Counted from the first letter of the stretch, positions 53,061 through 62,263 are shown. The stretch: 64,000 nt of DNA from Arthrobacter sp. FW305-BF8 (GCF_021789315.1 NZ_CP084561.1:1364001-1428000); one strand, 5' to 3'. The notes: generated by a model not told the origin, from the letters alone. A program made the numbers and translations.

Positions 53061-54283
53061 AGCGCCTGCTCGGCGTCGCACTCGGCATCCTGACGGCCAT
53101 CGGCGGCTTCGTGGACATCGGCGACCTGGTGACCAACGCCGTCGTCGGATCCCGGTTCGGACTGTCCCTCATCTGGGTGGTGGCGGTTGGCGTCGTCGGC
53201 ATCTGCGTTTTCGCCAACATGTCCGGGCGGGTGGCGGCCGCCTCCGGCCGGGCCACGTTCGAGGTGATCCGTGAGCGGCTGGGGCCGCGCGCCGGGCTGG
53301 CGAACCTGTCCGCGTCCTTCCTCATCAACCTGATGACGGTGACCGCGGAGATCGGCGGCATCGCCCTGGCCCTGCAGCTCGCCAGCAGCGTCAATTACCT
53401 GCTCTGGATTCCGCTGGCTGCGGTGGCGGTGTGGCTGGTGATCTGGCGGGTCAAGTTCTCCATCATGGAAAACGTCACCGGGCTCCTGGGCCTGACCCTG
53501 ATCGTGTTCGCCGTGGCGCTGTTCCTGCTCAAACCGGACTGGGGCAACCTGGCCAGCCAGGCCATCCCCGCCGTCCCGGACGAGGAAACCGGCGCCACCT
53601 ACTGGTACTTCGCCATCGCCCTGTTCGGCGCCGCCATGACCCCGTATGAGGTGTTCTTCTTTTCCTCCGGCGCTGTGGAGGAAGGGTGGAAAATCAAGGA
53701 CCTGATCCAGTCGCGCATCAACGTCCTGGTGGGGTTCCCGCTCGGCGGGCTGCTGTCCGTAGCGATCGCCGCGTGTGCCGCCGTCGTGCTTCTCCCGGCC
53801 GGGATCTCCGTCACCTCCCTCTCCCAGGTGATCCTCCCGGTGGCGGAGGGCGCCGGGAAACTGGGGCTCGCCGTCGTCCTCCTGGGCATTGTGGCCGCGA
53901 CGTTCGGCGCCGCGCTGGAGACGACGCTGTCCAGCGGTTACACACTGGCGCAGTTCTTTGGCTGGTCCTGGGGCAAGTTCCGGGCACCGGCGCAGGCGGC
54001 ACGGTTCCATCTGGCCATGATCATCTGCCTGCTGGTGGGCATCGGGGTGCTGGCCACCGGCGTGGACCCCGTACTGGTCACCGAATACTCCGTGGTGTTC
54101 TCCGCCGTGGCGCTGCCGCTGACGTACCTGCCCATCCTGATCGTCGCCAACGATCCGCAGTACATGGGCAGACACGTCAACGGCCGGGGCGTGAATGTGG
54201 TGGCGATGATCTACCTCGTGGTGATCCTCGTGGCCTCGCTGGCGGCCGTACCCCTGATGATTGTGACAGGAGCCGGCGCATGA
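53057..54283 (+). CDS. NRAMP-related divalent metal transporter, atypical
   Basis: 408 aa, about 11 membrane helices, NRAMP topology (AIGGFVDIGDLVTNAVVG in TM1; FGAAMTPYEVFFFSS in TM6). The canonical TM1 metal motif DPGN reads DIGD and the TM6 MPH reads MTP, so the Mn/Fe-binding ligands are not those of MntH. Other family branches with changed ligands carry Mg2+ or Al3+, or are not characterised. Overlaps both neighbours by ATGA, which implies a tight functional link with the lipoprotein and PRC-barrel proteins. Confidence 0.82.
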   Translation: MKRLLGVALGILTAIGGFVDIGDLVTNAVVGSRFGLSLIWVVAVGVVGICVFANMSGRVAAASGRATFEVIRERLGPRAGLANLSASFLINLMTVTAEIGGIALALQLASSVNYLLWIPLAAVAVWLVIWRVKFSIMENVTGLLGLTLIVFAVALFLLKPDWGNLASQAIPAVPDEETGATYWYFAIALFGAAMTPYEVFFFSSGAVEEGWKIKDLIQSRINVLVGFPLGGLLSVAIAACAAVVLLPAGISVTSLSQVILPVAEGAGKLGLAVVLLGIVAATFGAALETTLSSGYTLAQFFGWSWGKFRAPAQAARFHLAMIICLLVGIGVLATGVDPVLVTEYSVVFSAVALPLTYLPILIVANDPQYMGRHVNGRGVNVVAMIYLVVILVASLAAVPLMIVTGAGA

Positions 54284-54726
54284 AAACGCCCCGCCCGCTG
54301 GCCTCTGGTCCCTTGGCCCCGGTTCCTCCGGTTGCCGGGCAGACACTGGACGCCCAGCTCCACCTGCTGGACCGCCAGGTCCTGGACAGCGACGGCGTCC
54401 CCGTCACCACCGTTGACGACCTCGAACTCGGCGCCCCCGAGGGCGGACCTGAGACTCCTACGGGGACGGTGATCCCGCCAGGGACACCTGCCCCGGTTCT
54501 CACCGCACTGCTGACCGGCCCCGTCCTGGGAACGCGCATCTTCGGCGGCAGGCCGCCGTCGTCCCGGCTGATCCGGATCCAGTGGACGGACGTGGCCAGC
54601 GTCGGCGTGGTGGTCCGGCTCGGCGTCAGCGGCCAGGGCCTGGACGCCGACTGGGTGGAGCGCTGGATCCGCGACAAGATCATCACCCGGATTCCGGGAT
54701 CGGGAGGCCGCCGTGATCCTCGGTGA
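54280..54726 (+). CDS. PRC-barrel domain protein 1, 148 aa
   Basis: ATG 54280 overlaps the transporter stop. PRC-barrel-like beginning LDAQLHLLDRQVLDSDGVPVTTVDDLELG, listed here only by LLDRQVLD and VTTVDDLEL; middle Pro-rich; end WVERWIRDKIITRIPGS. Soluble. PRC barrels act as protein-docking or RNA/metabolite-associated domains. Its 3' end overlaps the next gene by 14 bases. Confidence 0.72.
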   Translation: MKTPRPLASGPLAPVPPVAGQTLDAQLHLLDRQVLDSDGVPVTTVDDLELGAPEGGPETPTGTVIPPGTPAPVLTALLTGPVLGTRIFGGRPPSSRLIRIQWTDVASVGVVVRLGVSGQGLDADWVERWIRDKIITRIPGSGGRRDPR

Positions 54727-55060
54727 CCTTTTGGGCACTCCGGTGCATGACGACGACGGCGTGCGGCTGGGGCGCGTGGCCGACGCCCGGTTTGTGGTGG
54801 ACGGCGCCCCGCACCGGCTGCTGGCCGACGCCCGCCTGCTGGGGCTGGTGGTCAGCCCGCACAGTTGGTCGTCGTTCATGGGCTACGAGCGGAATAGCCT
54901 CACGCAGCCGTGGCCGCTGCCTAAGCTGCTGCGGTGGCGGCACCGCGGATCCTTTTTTGTGATGTGGGAGGACATTGCGGTGCTTGGCGACCGGACCGTC
55001 CGGCTGCGTCCCGGGTACACGCCGTACAGCCCGGCGCTGGACGGGAACGGGCAGGAGTAG
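54713..55060 (+). CDS. PRC-barrel domain protein 2, 115 aa
   Basis: GTG start at 54713 within the end of the preceding gene. PRC-like strands ILGDLLGTPVHDDDGVRLGR and VADARFVVDG, then LLGLVVSPHSWSSFMGYER; ends FVMWEDIAVLGDRTVRLRPGY. Last gene of the lipoprotein/NRAMP operon. Exact function unknown. Confidence 0.72.
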   Translation: MILGDLLGTPVHDDDGVRLGRVADARFVVDGAPHRLLADARLLGLVVSPHSWSSFMGYERNSLTQPWPLPKLLRWRHRGSFFVMWEDIAVLGDRTVRLRPGYTPYSPALDGNGQE

Positions 55061-55242
55061 TTCGGCAGCTGCGCCTCCCGTGATGAGGGTCTCAATTGGT
55101 TGTTGCTGCAAGTTTGTCGCGGGGCCGGGTAAATGTCCTGTAGAGTTGATTCCGTTGTTGTGTTTGCATTGTGTAGTTCAGGCAGTACGCGCGGTCGAAA
55201 GTCCGCGTTCTTCTGAAGTAGCGGTTTTGAACACCCCACACC

Positions 55243-55272
55243 GGAGGACCCGAAAGTCGGGACAGTTCCTCC
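55243..55272 (+). promoter_or_regulatory. Hairpin in the cold-shock gene leader
   Basis: GGAGGA (55243-55248) pairs with TCCTCC (55267-55272) around an inner CCCGA/TCGGG stem, 22 bases before the csp start codon. The 234-base leader (55061-55294) has no gene; long structured leaders are known to regulate csp mRNAs with temperature. The distinct ribosome site GAAGGA lies after it. Confidence 0.45.
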
Positions 55273-55294
55273 ACCTTCACGAAGGACAAAAATA

Positions 55295-55498
55295 ATGGCT
55301 ACTGGTACCGTCAAATGGTTTAACGCTGAAAAGGGCTTCGGCTTCATTTCCCCGGACGACTCCTCGCAGGACGTTTTCGCGCACTACTCCGCGATCAACT
55401 CCTCCGGCTTCCGCTCCCTCGAAGAGAACCAGAAGGTTTCCTTCGAAACCGAGCAGGGCCCCAAGGGTCCCCAGGCCGTCAACATCCAGGCTCTCTAA
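55295..55498 (+). CDS. cspA: Cold-shock protein (CspA family)
   Basis: 67 aa, standard length. Single cold-shock OB-fold with the RNA-binding motifs KGFGFI (RNP1) and VFAHYS (RNP2), starting ATGTVKWFN. RNA chaperone that destabilises secondary structure. GAAGGA ribosome site, strong terminator after. Monocistronic. Confidence 0.97.
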   Translation: MATGTVKWFNAEKGFGFISPDDSSQDVFAHYSAINSSGFRSLEENQKVSFETEQGPKGPQAVNIQAL

Positions 55499-55529
55499 TT
55501 TCCTAGAGAACCGGGACCGTTAGGTTTCG

Positions 55530-55559
55530 AGCAGGGCCCGTCTTCGGACGGGCCCTGCT
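55530..55559 (+). terminator. Rho-independent terminator of cspA
   Basis: AGCAGGGCCCGTC (55530-55542) and GACGGGCCCTGCT (55547-55559) form a perfect 13-bp stem closed by a TTCG tetraloop, followed by TTTTGTTT. Ends the csp transcript 32 bases after its stop. Confidence 0.95.
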
Positions 55560-55583
55560 TTTGTTTACCCGGTGTGGAGCGCG

Positions 55584-55642
55584 CCGAGATGGCAGTTCGC
55601 ACCAATGTTCTGTTGTGACACTGCCGCGAACTGTCATCTCGG
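55584..55642. repeat. Inverted repeat CCGAGATGGCAGTTCGC, 17-bp arms
   Basis: CCGAGATGGCAGTTCGC (55584-55600) pairs with GCGAACTGTCATCTCGG (55626-55642), one G-T pair, 25-base loop. Different sequence from the GAGTTTTTG and 50590 hairpins but the same design. Lies between cspA and the frameshifted gene. Confidence 0.85.
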
Positions 55643-55675
55643 TGGAAGCCGCCGCGCTCTGGAACAATGGCCATC

Positions 55676-56936
55676 ATGCAATCAACCGACGCCGTCCCCT
55701 GCCTTTGACCTGCGCATCAGCATCACAGGCACTGAGCCAGAGGTCTGGCGGTGGCTGCAGGTGCCGGAAACCATCACCGTCCCGGAATTCCACCGCGTCC
55801 TTCAGGCCGCCTTCGGGTGGGAAAACCGGCACCTCTACGGGATCCGCTGTACTGACGTCCGCGGAGAAGGGCGCGTCATCGTTGGCCCGGACGAGGCTGC
55901 CGAGGACAGCTACGCCGAGCCGGCGTCCGGCGTCGCGCTCGTTGAACTTCTGGATGCAAAGAGGACCGGACCTGCCGACTTCGAATACGAATACGACTTC
56001 GGCGACGCCTGGACTCACACCCTCGAGTTGATGGTGCCCGCAGAGCTTCCCGAGAAGACTCTGCGGTGCACGGACGGCGCCAACCGCGGCCCGGTGGAAG
56101 ATTCAGGCGGTTCGCACGGCTTCCGGCGAATCATTGAAGTCCTGGGCGATCCCGGGCACCGGAATACGAGGACACCGCGGGCTGGTACAAGTTCGCCACC
56201 GGCGAGGACGCCACAACGTTCGCGCCGGCCGGGTTCGACGCCGGCGCACTCAACGCCCGGCTGGACGAGTTTGCCCTCCAGCTGTGGCCCGAGCCGCCCA
56301 CGGAAGGTGAGATCGACGCCGTCGTCCATTCCGTCCACTGGTTCCTGTCCCAGGTTCCCGCCGACGGGCTGCCGCTAACCCAGGATGGCTACCTCAAACC
56401 GGCCTTCGTCAGGGAGACCTTTCAAGCCCTCAGCCTCGGCGACACATGGCCCGGCAAGGCCAACCGCGAGGTCCAGACTCTGCCAGTCCTGCAGCTCCGG
56501 GAGCAGCTGCAGGACTGGAAACTGCTCCGGAAGTTCAAAGGGCGGCTGCTGCTCTCGCCCGCTGGTCGCAAGATGTCCGACGGCGGTCGTCCGTTGTGGG
56601 ATTATCTCGCCAAAGCCGTCGCCAACCCTCCGGAGGAAGCGGCAGCCATAGTGAACGGCCTCCTGGTGCAATGGTTGCTCGATGGGACCACGCCGCGTTG
56701 GGAGGAGCGGGCGCGGATCATCGCCGACACTCTCACTGTCGAAGGGTTTCGCACTAAGGCCGAGGCGCGCATCCCGCTGGACCTTGGCCGAGACATGTAC
56801 CTCCGCAGCCGCTCGACCCTGAAATGCCTGCAGCTGACGGTTTCCGGCGGCCACTACACCGACCATCCTGTGCTGACCGACGGCGGCCGGAAGTTTCTGC
56901 TCCAGGTGCAGGGCTGCTCAACAGAGGATAGGCCCA
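55676..56936 (+). pseudogene. pRiA4b ORF-3-family gene, frameshifted
   Basis: ATG 55676 opens MQSTDAV, then an extra C in the CCCC run at 55697-55700 shifts the frame. The next frame reads the family core (ISITGTEPEVWRWLQVP, FHRVLQAAFGW, YEYDFGDAWTHTLELM). At about 56160 a missing C shifts back, and the original frame resumes with PEYEDTAGWYKFATGE through LLLSPAGRKMSDGG. The two shifts cancel, so a near full-length product would need both repaired. PF07929 proteins are of unknown function. The 3' boundary is uncertain because the frame stays open into the antisense of the next gene. Sequencing error at C runs is possible. Confidence 0.75.
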
Positions 56937-58805
56937 CTACAGCTGGCCGCGCGCCGCAAGGAACGCGGTCAGCGCTAGGCTGTCGATCTCCTTCGCCAGC
57001 CACGGAACTGCCTGGGCCGCGGCGTCGTCGCCAAGTACGGCGCGGTGGGACTGTGCCCGGACCACGAACTCGCGCATCCCGCTCCGGCTCGCAAGCGCGC
57101 CGAGGCGCTCCACCACTTCTCCCGCGTGCTCAGACCTGGCCGCGATGGCCACCTCCGCGGCAACGTCCAGCAGCCGGGCCGAGTACCAGAGGTACCAGGG
57201 CTTGGGCTCCATGCCTCTTTCCACCCAATGCTGTGCCGCGGCGAGGTCGCCGTGCGCCAGGAACAGCCGGGCCTCCGCCCCCGCGGCGAGGGCCATGTAG
57301 CAGTGGTCCCCGGCCAGATCCGCCATCACCCAGGACCGGTCGATCATCTCCGCGGCAGCCTCCAGGTCTCCCGCCGCCAAGTACGTTTCGCCGCGCACTC
57401 CAGCCACGAAAGGTTCGAATGCTGTCCAGTGCTCGGCCAGAATCCACTGCAGTGCGCGGTCCAGGGCCTCCGCCGCCGGCTCAAGCTCCCCGCGCAGCAG
57501 CCACACGCGGCCCAGGAGCGCGCTGCTGAACGCCAGCTGCCGCCGGTTCCGCGCCTCCCTGGCCAGCCTGGCGGACGCGGTCAGCGCCTCCACCGCGTCA
57601 CCATAACGTGCGGTGTCCGACGCAAGCATGCCTTGGATTGCCAGGACCCGCGCCTGCTCCTCAGGAAACCCGGCGGCGGCAGCACCGGCCCGCGCCAGCC
57701 AGCCCGCCGCGCGGTCCGGAACGCCCCGCTGAACCGACAGGTACCCCAGCTCGCGGTACGCGGCCGCGGTAGTGGGGGAGACGCCGTCGTGCTTTTCCGC
57801 CTGGGCCCTGTCCTTCGGTGCCTCGGCCGGAGATGCCTCAGCCGGAGATGCCTCCGCTGACAGCGCCCGGAGCAGGAAATCCGCCACCTCCGCGCCGCGG
57901 CCGCCCGCCTGGTGGATCATCGCCCCGGCGAGCGTGACCAGCGACTCGGCGAGGAGGTGCCGGTCAGGGGTGCGCTGGGCGAGGACGACGGCCAGCCGCA
58001 GCTGATCCAGGCCCCGGTCCACGGCTCCGGCCGAGAGCGAGGCGCCGCCAGCGTCGAGATAGGACCGGACGGTGGCTACGGTGGCGGGAATCCCCGGGTC
58101 CGCCTCTGGCTCCGCACCCGACAGTGCCCGGCGGATTTCCGGCGGCAACGGCAGGGCCAGTTCGTCGCGGTACAGGTTGGCGCACTTGGCCACGTGCTCG
58201 CGGGCATGCCGGTGCTCACCGATGGCCACCAGCGCCCGGACCAGCACCGCGTTGCAGTCGGTATGGAACGGGTCCCGCTGCAGTGCCCGTGAGGCCAGCT
58301 CCGCAGCCTCGCGCGGATCACCGGAAGCCAGCGCGGACACCGAGGACTCGTACAGCAGGGACTGCGCGCAGTTCTCCAACCGGTAGCGCTGGTCGGCCAG
58401 CCATGAATCGAACACCGGGCAATCGGCGAAGGACAGCCCCTCCAGCAGCTGGCCGTTCAGGCTGTGCGGGTCGGGGCGGGGGATGGCACCCGCCCCGACC
58501 AGTTCGGTGGCGTCGCAGCGCCACGGCGGCAGCAGCGCCAGCCGGAGCGGGTCGCCGTCGAGCGTTACACCGGTGAGCGTCTGCCGCAGCTCGGAGAGGT
58601 TCCAGCGCAGGGCGCCGAGGGGATCGGCGGCGTCCGGAAACAGCAGCGCTGCCAGCCGCGACCGCCCGTTGCCGTCCGGCTGAAGCGCAAGGTAGGCCAG
58701 CACAGCCCATGCCTTGCGGCCCCTGGGCTGCGCGGGAGAGATGCCGGTGGACTCGATCGCCGGTGGACCGAGGAGCCGGATCCACGTCTCGGCCATAGGG
58801 CTCAT
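56937..58805 (-). CDS. SARP/BTAD-type transcriptional regulator with TPR-like repeats
   Basis: ATG 58805 (or 58796). 622 aa. N-terminal winged-helix of the OmpR/SARP kind (WIRLLGPPAI, GRKAWAVLAYLALQPDG, LFPDAADPLGALRWNLSELR), then the BTAD helical domain (ECAxxL-type LYESSVSALASGDPREAAEL), then TPR-like repeats to the C-terminus. A Pro/Ala-rich duplicated stretch (SAEASPAEASPAEAPKD) joins them. Such proteins activate single-target or secondary-metabolism genes; no such cluster is next to it. No NB-ARC ATPase domain, unlike AfsR. Confidence 0.85.
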   Translation of the reverse strand: MSPMAETWIRLLGPPAIESTGISPAQPRGRKAWAVLAYLALQPDGNGRSRLAALLFPDAADPLGALRWNLSELRQTLTGVTLDGDPLRLALLPPWRCDATELVGAGAIPRPDPHSLNGQLLEGLSFADCPVFDSWLADQRYRLENCAQSLLYESSVSALASGDPREAAELASRALQRDPFHTDCNAVLVRALVAIGEHRHAREHVAKCANLYRDELALPLPPEIRRALSGAEPEADPGIPATVATVRSYLDAGGASLSAGAVDRGLDQLRLAVVLAQRTPDRHLLAESLVTLAGAMIHQAGGRGAEVADFLLRALSAEASPAEASPAEAPKDRAQAEKHDGVSPTTAAAYRELGYLSVQRGVPDRAAGWLARAGAAAAGFPEEQARVLAIQGMLASDTARYGDAVEALTASARLAREARNRRQLAFSSALLGRVWLLRGELEPAAEALDRALQWILAEHWTAFEPFVAGVRGETYLAAGDLEAAAEMIDRSWVMADLAGDHCYMALAAGAEARLFLAHGDLAAAQHWVERGMEPKPWYLWYSARLLDVAAEVAIAARSEHAGEVVERLGALASRSGMREFVVRAQSHRAVLGDDAAAQAVPWLAKEIDSLALTAFLAARGQL

Positions 58806-58916
58806 GGTACCGCCGCGGCTTTTCACTGTCTGCGGTGGCTCACACGCTTGCTCACACGCATGCCGCACAGACTGAGGCCATCCAATCAGCACCGCCACTC
58901 ATCCGAGGGAAACACC

Positions 58917-59081
58917 ATGGAACTGCTCATCATCATCCTCCTCGCTGGACTCTGGGTTATCGGCGCCACCGTCCGTGCCGTCCTCAGGGACGGCCGGGGC
59001 CACACTCCCGGTGTGCGTTCCAGAGAGGGATGGCACGCAGGCCACCTACCCAGCGTTCCCTTCTCGGAGGCGCGGCTTTAG
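58917..59081 (+). CDS. Small membrane protein, 54 aa
   Basis: ATG with GAGGGAA upstream. One hydrophobic N-terminal helix (ELLIIILLAGLWVIGATV) then a short basic tail ending PFSEARL. No family recognised. Divergent from the SARP gene. Too short for most gene tables but has convincing start signals. The 207-base gap after it has no gene. Confidence 0.6.
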   Translation: MELLIIILLAGLWVIGATVRAVLRDGRGHTPGVRSREGWHAGHLPSVPFSEARL

Positions 59082-59288
59082 GGCTGAGGCTTTCGTTTCG
59101 TCCGGCTCAACCCGATGGGCCCCGGGGTTTTCGGGTCCGGCCGGGCATCGCCTCGAGGGGGAACGGCCCGCCTGAGGACCAGCCGGGGGCCGTTCGTGTC
59201 AGGGCGGCCTCGGCCCTTAGACTGGAGGCAGGTGAGCCGGGAAGTCTGGTCGGCACGGTATTTGTCGACCCAATGATCAGGACGCCTA

Positions 59289-60641
59289 ATGGACCAGAAC
59301 CCACCCTCAACTCCGCCCCGCCGCGGATCCACCGTCTTCGGACGCGGCAGCTACGCCGAGGCGTTGCGCATTGCGGCGATACTGCGGAAAGAAACCGTCG
59401 GCGGCGCCCTGCTGGTCGCCGCAGCCGTTATCGCGCTCATCTGGGCCAATTCCCCCCTGGCCGAGAGCTATTTCGGCCTCCGGGACTTCAGGATCGGCTA
59501 CGAGCCCTGGCACCTTAACCTCAGCCTCGGAGCCTGGGCCGCCGATGGCCTGCTGGCAATCTTCTTCTTCCTCGTCGGACTCGAACTCAAACGGGAGTTC
59601 GTCGCCGGAGACCTGCGACAGATCAGCAAATCCATCGTCCCCATTGCCGCCGCCGTCGGCGGCGTCGCCGTGCCTGCAGTAATCTACGCCCTGATCAACC
59701 TCTCAAGTCCGGAGACGTTGCGGGGGTGGGCCATTCCCACCGCCACCGACATCGCCTTCGCCGTGGCCGTCCTGGCGATCATCGGCTCCCACCTGCCCAG
59801 CGCCCTGCGGATCTTCCTGCTCACCCTCGCCGTGGTCGATGACCTGATCGCGATCAGCATCATCGCCATCTTCTACTCGCACGACATCCAGCCCGGGCCG
59901 CTGCTGCTGGCACTGATCCCTCTGGGCCTCTACACCTTCCTAGCGCAGAAATATCGCAGGTTCTTCGGCACCAGGCTGGCAGCAGCCTGGCTCATCTTGC
60001 TGCCCCTGGGCATTGCCACCTGGACGCTCGTGCACGCCTCAGGCATCCACGCCACCGTCGCCGGCGTGCTGCTGGGATTCGCCGTACCCGTGATCCGGTC
60101 CCAGGCAAGCGGTGGCCCCAAAGCCGGCCCCGGCCTCGCGGAAACGTTCGAACACCGCTTCCGCCCCATCTCCGCCGGCATCGCCGTACCGATCTTCGCG
60201 TTCTTCTCCGCCGGCGTCGCCGTCGGAGGATGGGAAGGACTGGTCTCGGCCCTGACCGACCCGGTCGCCGTGGGCGTCATCCTCGCCCTCGTACTGGGTA
60301 AGCCTGCGGGGATTCTGGGCACCACCTGGGTTCTCACAAAGGCAACCAGGGCAAGGCTGGATGATTCCTTCAAATGGATCGACATCTTCGGGGTCTCCGT
60401 CCTGGCCGGAATAGGTTTCACCGTCTCCCTGCTCGTGGCTGAACTGAGTTTCGGTCACGGAAGCATCCACGACGACCACGCTAAAGTCGGCATTTTGACC
60501 GCGTCCCTCATTGCTGCACTGCTCGCAGCCGCCGTCCTCAGCACCAGAAACCGCCAATACCGGCTGGCAGAAGCTGAAGAGGAAATCGACTCAGACCACG
60601 ACGGCATCCCCGACGTCTATGAACAGGACCACCGCTCCTGA
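59289..60641 (+). CDS. nhaA: Na+/H+ antiporter NhaA
   Basis: 450 aa. NhaA hallmarks: FFFLVGLELKREFVAGDL, PTATDIAFAVAVLAIIG, and the paired Asp of the ion site in LAVVDDLIAISIIAIFYS; late helices VLAGIGFTVSLLVAEL. Exchanges Na+ for H+ to keep pH and sodium balance. C-terminal acidic tail is longer than in E. coli (about 390 aa). Followed by a bidirectional terminator. Confidence 0.95.
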   Translation: MDQNPPSTPPRRGSTVFGRGSYAEALRIAAILRKETVGGALLVAAAVIALIWANSPLAESYFGLRDFRIGYEPWHLNLSLGAWAADGLLAIFFFLVGLELKREFVAGDLRQISKSIVPIAAAVGGVAVPAVIYALINLSSPETLRGWAIPTATDIAFAVAVLAIIGSHLPSALRIFLLTLAVVDDLIAISIIAIFYSHDIQPGPLLLALIPLGLYTFLAQKYRRFFGTRLAAAWLILLPLGIATWTLVHASGIHATVAGVLLGFAVPVIRSQASGGPKAGPGLAETFEHRFRPISAGIAVPIFAFFSAGVAVGGWEGLVSALTDPVAVGVILALVLGKPAGILGTTWVLTKATRARLDDSFKWIDIFGVSVLAGIGFTVSLLVAELSFGHGSIHDDHAKVGILTASLIAALLAAAVLSTRNRQYRLAEAEEEIDSDHDGIPDVYEQDHRS

Positions 60642-60661
60642 ACCAGTGCGGCAATGAGGGA

Positions 60662-60702
60662 GCGGGCGGAAGGCAACCCGTACCTGGTTGCCTTCCGCCC
60701 GC
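60662..60702. terminator. Bidirectional terminator between nhaA and the GntR gene
   Basis: GCGGGCGGAAGGCAACC (60662-60678) is exactly complementary to GGTTGCCTTCCGCCCGC (60686-60702), loop CGTACCT. Lies between two converging genes. Confidence 0.9.
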
Positions 60703-60735
60703 GGTGGCCCGGTTTTGGCGGGCGCAACCGGCGGG

Positions 60736-61470
60736 CTAGTGCAGCCCCATCGCTTCGCGCACTTCGTCCAGGATGTGGTGCATGGCGCTCTCCGCAGCCG
60801 TGGCGTCCCCGCCGGCGATGGCGGCGGCTACTTCCTCGTGGGCGTCGAGCGCCTCGGGCCGCGGCTTGAACGGCATGAGGCCCTGATGCGTGCGGCTGGT
60901 GAGGACCTCGGCCACCATGCCTTCAAGGGACGAGAACATCTCGTTGCCGCAGCTCTTCAGCAGCAGGCGGTGGTAGGCGATGTCCGCCTCGAGGAATCGC
61001 TCGAGCTCACCCGCCTCACCCAGCCGGCGCAGGTCCGCGGCCAGTGCCACGAGCTGGCTGCGTTCCGCGGCGCTGGCCCGGCGTGCGGCGCCGGCAGCGG
61101 CAATAGGTTCGACGGCGATGCGCAGTTCGGTGAGGCTGGCGTACTGCTGCGCCCGGCGATCGGATGCGAGGCGCCACCGCACCAGCTTGGGGTCGTAGAC
61201 GTTCCAGAGCTCGGGGCTCTGCACGACGATGCCCACCCGCCGGCGTGAGTAGACCAGGTTCATGGACTCGAGGACCTTCATGGTGTCCCGCGCCACCGTC
61301 CGCGACACTCCGTATTCCTGCTGCAGGCCTTCAAGGGTCAGGCGGCTTCCCGGCGCCAGCGCACCGGACGCAATGGCCACGCCCACAGCGTCCAGGACGC
61401 GTTCATGCATGGCGGGTGACAACCCGCCGTCGTGCGCGTTGTCCGCACGGTCTTCTGTCGCCGTCGACAT
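60736..61470 (-). CDS. gntR: GntR-family regulator, FadR/FCD type, of gluconate genes
   Basis: ATG 61470 with GAGGAAAGG upstream. 244 aa. Winged helix (LTLEGLQQEYGVSRTVARDT, LVYSRRRVGIVVQ), then a FCD ligand domain with metal-binding type His/Asp (EADIAYHRLLLKSCGN, AHEEVAAAIAGGD, MHHILDEVREAM). Divergent from gluconokinase and permease, so it very likely represses them and is released by gluconate or its phosphate. Confidence 0.92.
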   Translation of the reverse strand: MSTATEDRADNAHDGGLSPAMHERVLDAVGVAIASGALAPGSRLTLEGLQQEYGVSRTVARDTMKVLESMNLVYSRRRVGIVVQSPELWNVYDPKLVRWRLASDRRAQQYASLTELRIAVEPIAAAGAARRASAAERSQLVALAADLRRLGEAGELERFLEADIAYHRLLLKSCGNEMFSSLEGMVAEVLTSRTHQGLMPFKPRPEALDAHEEVAAAIAGGDATAAESAMHHILDEVREAMGLH

Positions 61471-61547
61471 GGTCCTGCCTTTCCTCTGCGCTGAGGCGCT
61501 CCTCCAGAGTACCGGAAGAAGACGGCAAAGGTATGACCTGTGACACG

Positions 61548-61587
61548 AAAAGATAGTATCTTTTGGATGAATTGGTGATACCTTATC
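61548..61587. promoter_or_regulatory. Two GATA-TATC palindromes in the gntR-gntK region
   Basis: AAAAGAT-AGT-ATCTTTT (61548-61564) and GATA-CCT-TATC (61577-61587) lie between the divergent genes. Both contain GATA...TATC half-sites and fit the size of FadR-type GntR operators. One or both may overlap promoter -10 regions. Confidence 0.55.
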
Positions 61588-61660
61588 TCCAGCGCAGTTC
61601 GAGTCGGGCTGCAGATTGAGCTTCTTCCACAAGCCAAAGACGTCTTCTTCGGAGGTAAAC

Positions 61661-62206
61661 ATGCAGTATCCAGCCACGCATCTAGTGGTGATGGGCGTTG
61701 CCGGTTCGGGCAAGTCCACGATCGCCGCGGCCCTGTCCAAGCACCTCGGCTGGGCATCCGCGGAGGCGGACGAGTTCCACCCACAGTCCAATATCGACAA
61801 GATGAGTCAGGGCATCCCGCTCCAGGATGAGGACCGCTGGCCCTGGCTGCAGCAGATCCAGAACTGGATGACCGGGCAGGCGCGTGCCGGCCGCAGCACC
61901 GTGCTCACCTGCTCCGCGCTCAAGCAGAGCTACCGCAAGCTGCTGGCCGAAGCCGAAGGCCGCGTGCTCTTCATCCACCTGCACGGTGACGCCGCCCTGA
62001 TCAGCCAGCGGATGCAGGGACGCGAAGGCCACTTCATGCCGCCCACGCTCCTGCCCAGTCAGCTGGCCACCCTGGAACCGCTGACCGCCGAAGAACTGGA
62101 AGGTGGCAGCCTCCGCCTGGACATCACACGCTCCCCGGAGGAACTCATCGAGGCCATCCTCGCAGCGCTGAAGCTCCCGTCGGGCAAAGCACCGTGCACT
62201 AACTAA
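61661..62206 (+). CDS. gntK: Gluconokinase
   Basis: ATG 61661 chosen for the strong GGAGGT site 5 bases upstream. 181 aa, P-loop kinase with Walker A GVAGSGKST, substrate-binding ADEFHPQSNIDKMSQGIPL, TCSALKQSYRKLL and the FIHLHGD strand. Makes 6-phosphogluconate for the pentose phosphate or Entner-Doudoroff pathway. Next gene, gntP, follows after 57 bases. Confidence 0.95.
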   Translation: MQYPATHLVVMGVAGSGKSTIAAALSKHLGWASAEADEFHPQSNIDKMSQGIPLQDEDRWPWLQQIQNWMTGQARAGRSTVLTCSALKQSYRKLLAEAEGRVLFIHLHGDAALISQRMQGREGHFMPPTLLPSQLATLEPLTAEELEGGSLRLDITRSPEELIEAILAALKLPSGKAPCTN

Positions 62207-62263
62207 GCGCCCGCTTCACTCTTTCACCTCCCCAACTGCAAGTCCCTGTTTCAAAGGAGAACC

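Noticed and set aside
56937..57529. Extension of the pRiA4b-family frame into the SARP gene
   Set aside because: Composition turns Arg/Pro-rich as in antisense frames; SARP gene on the other strand is convincing.
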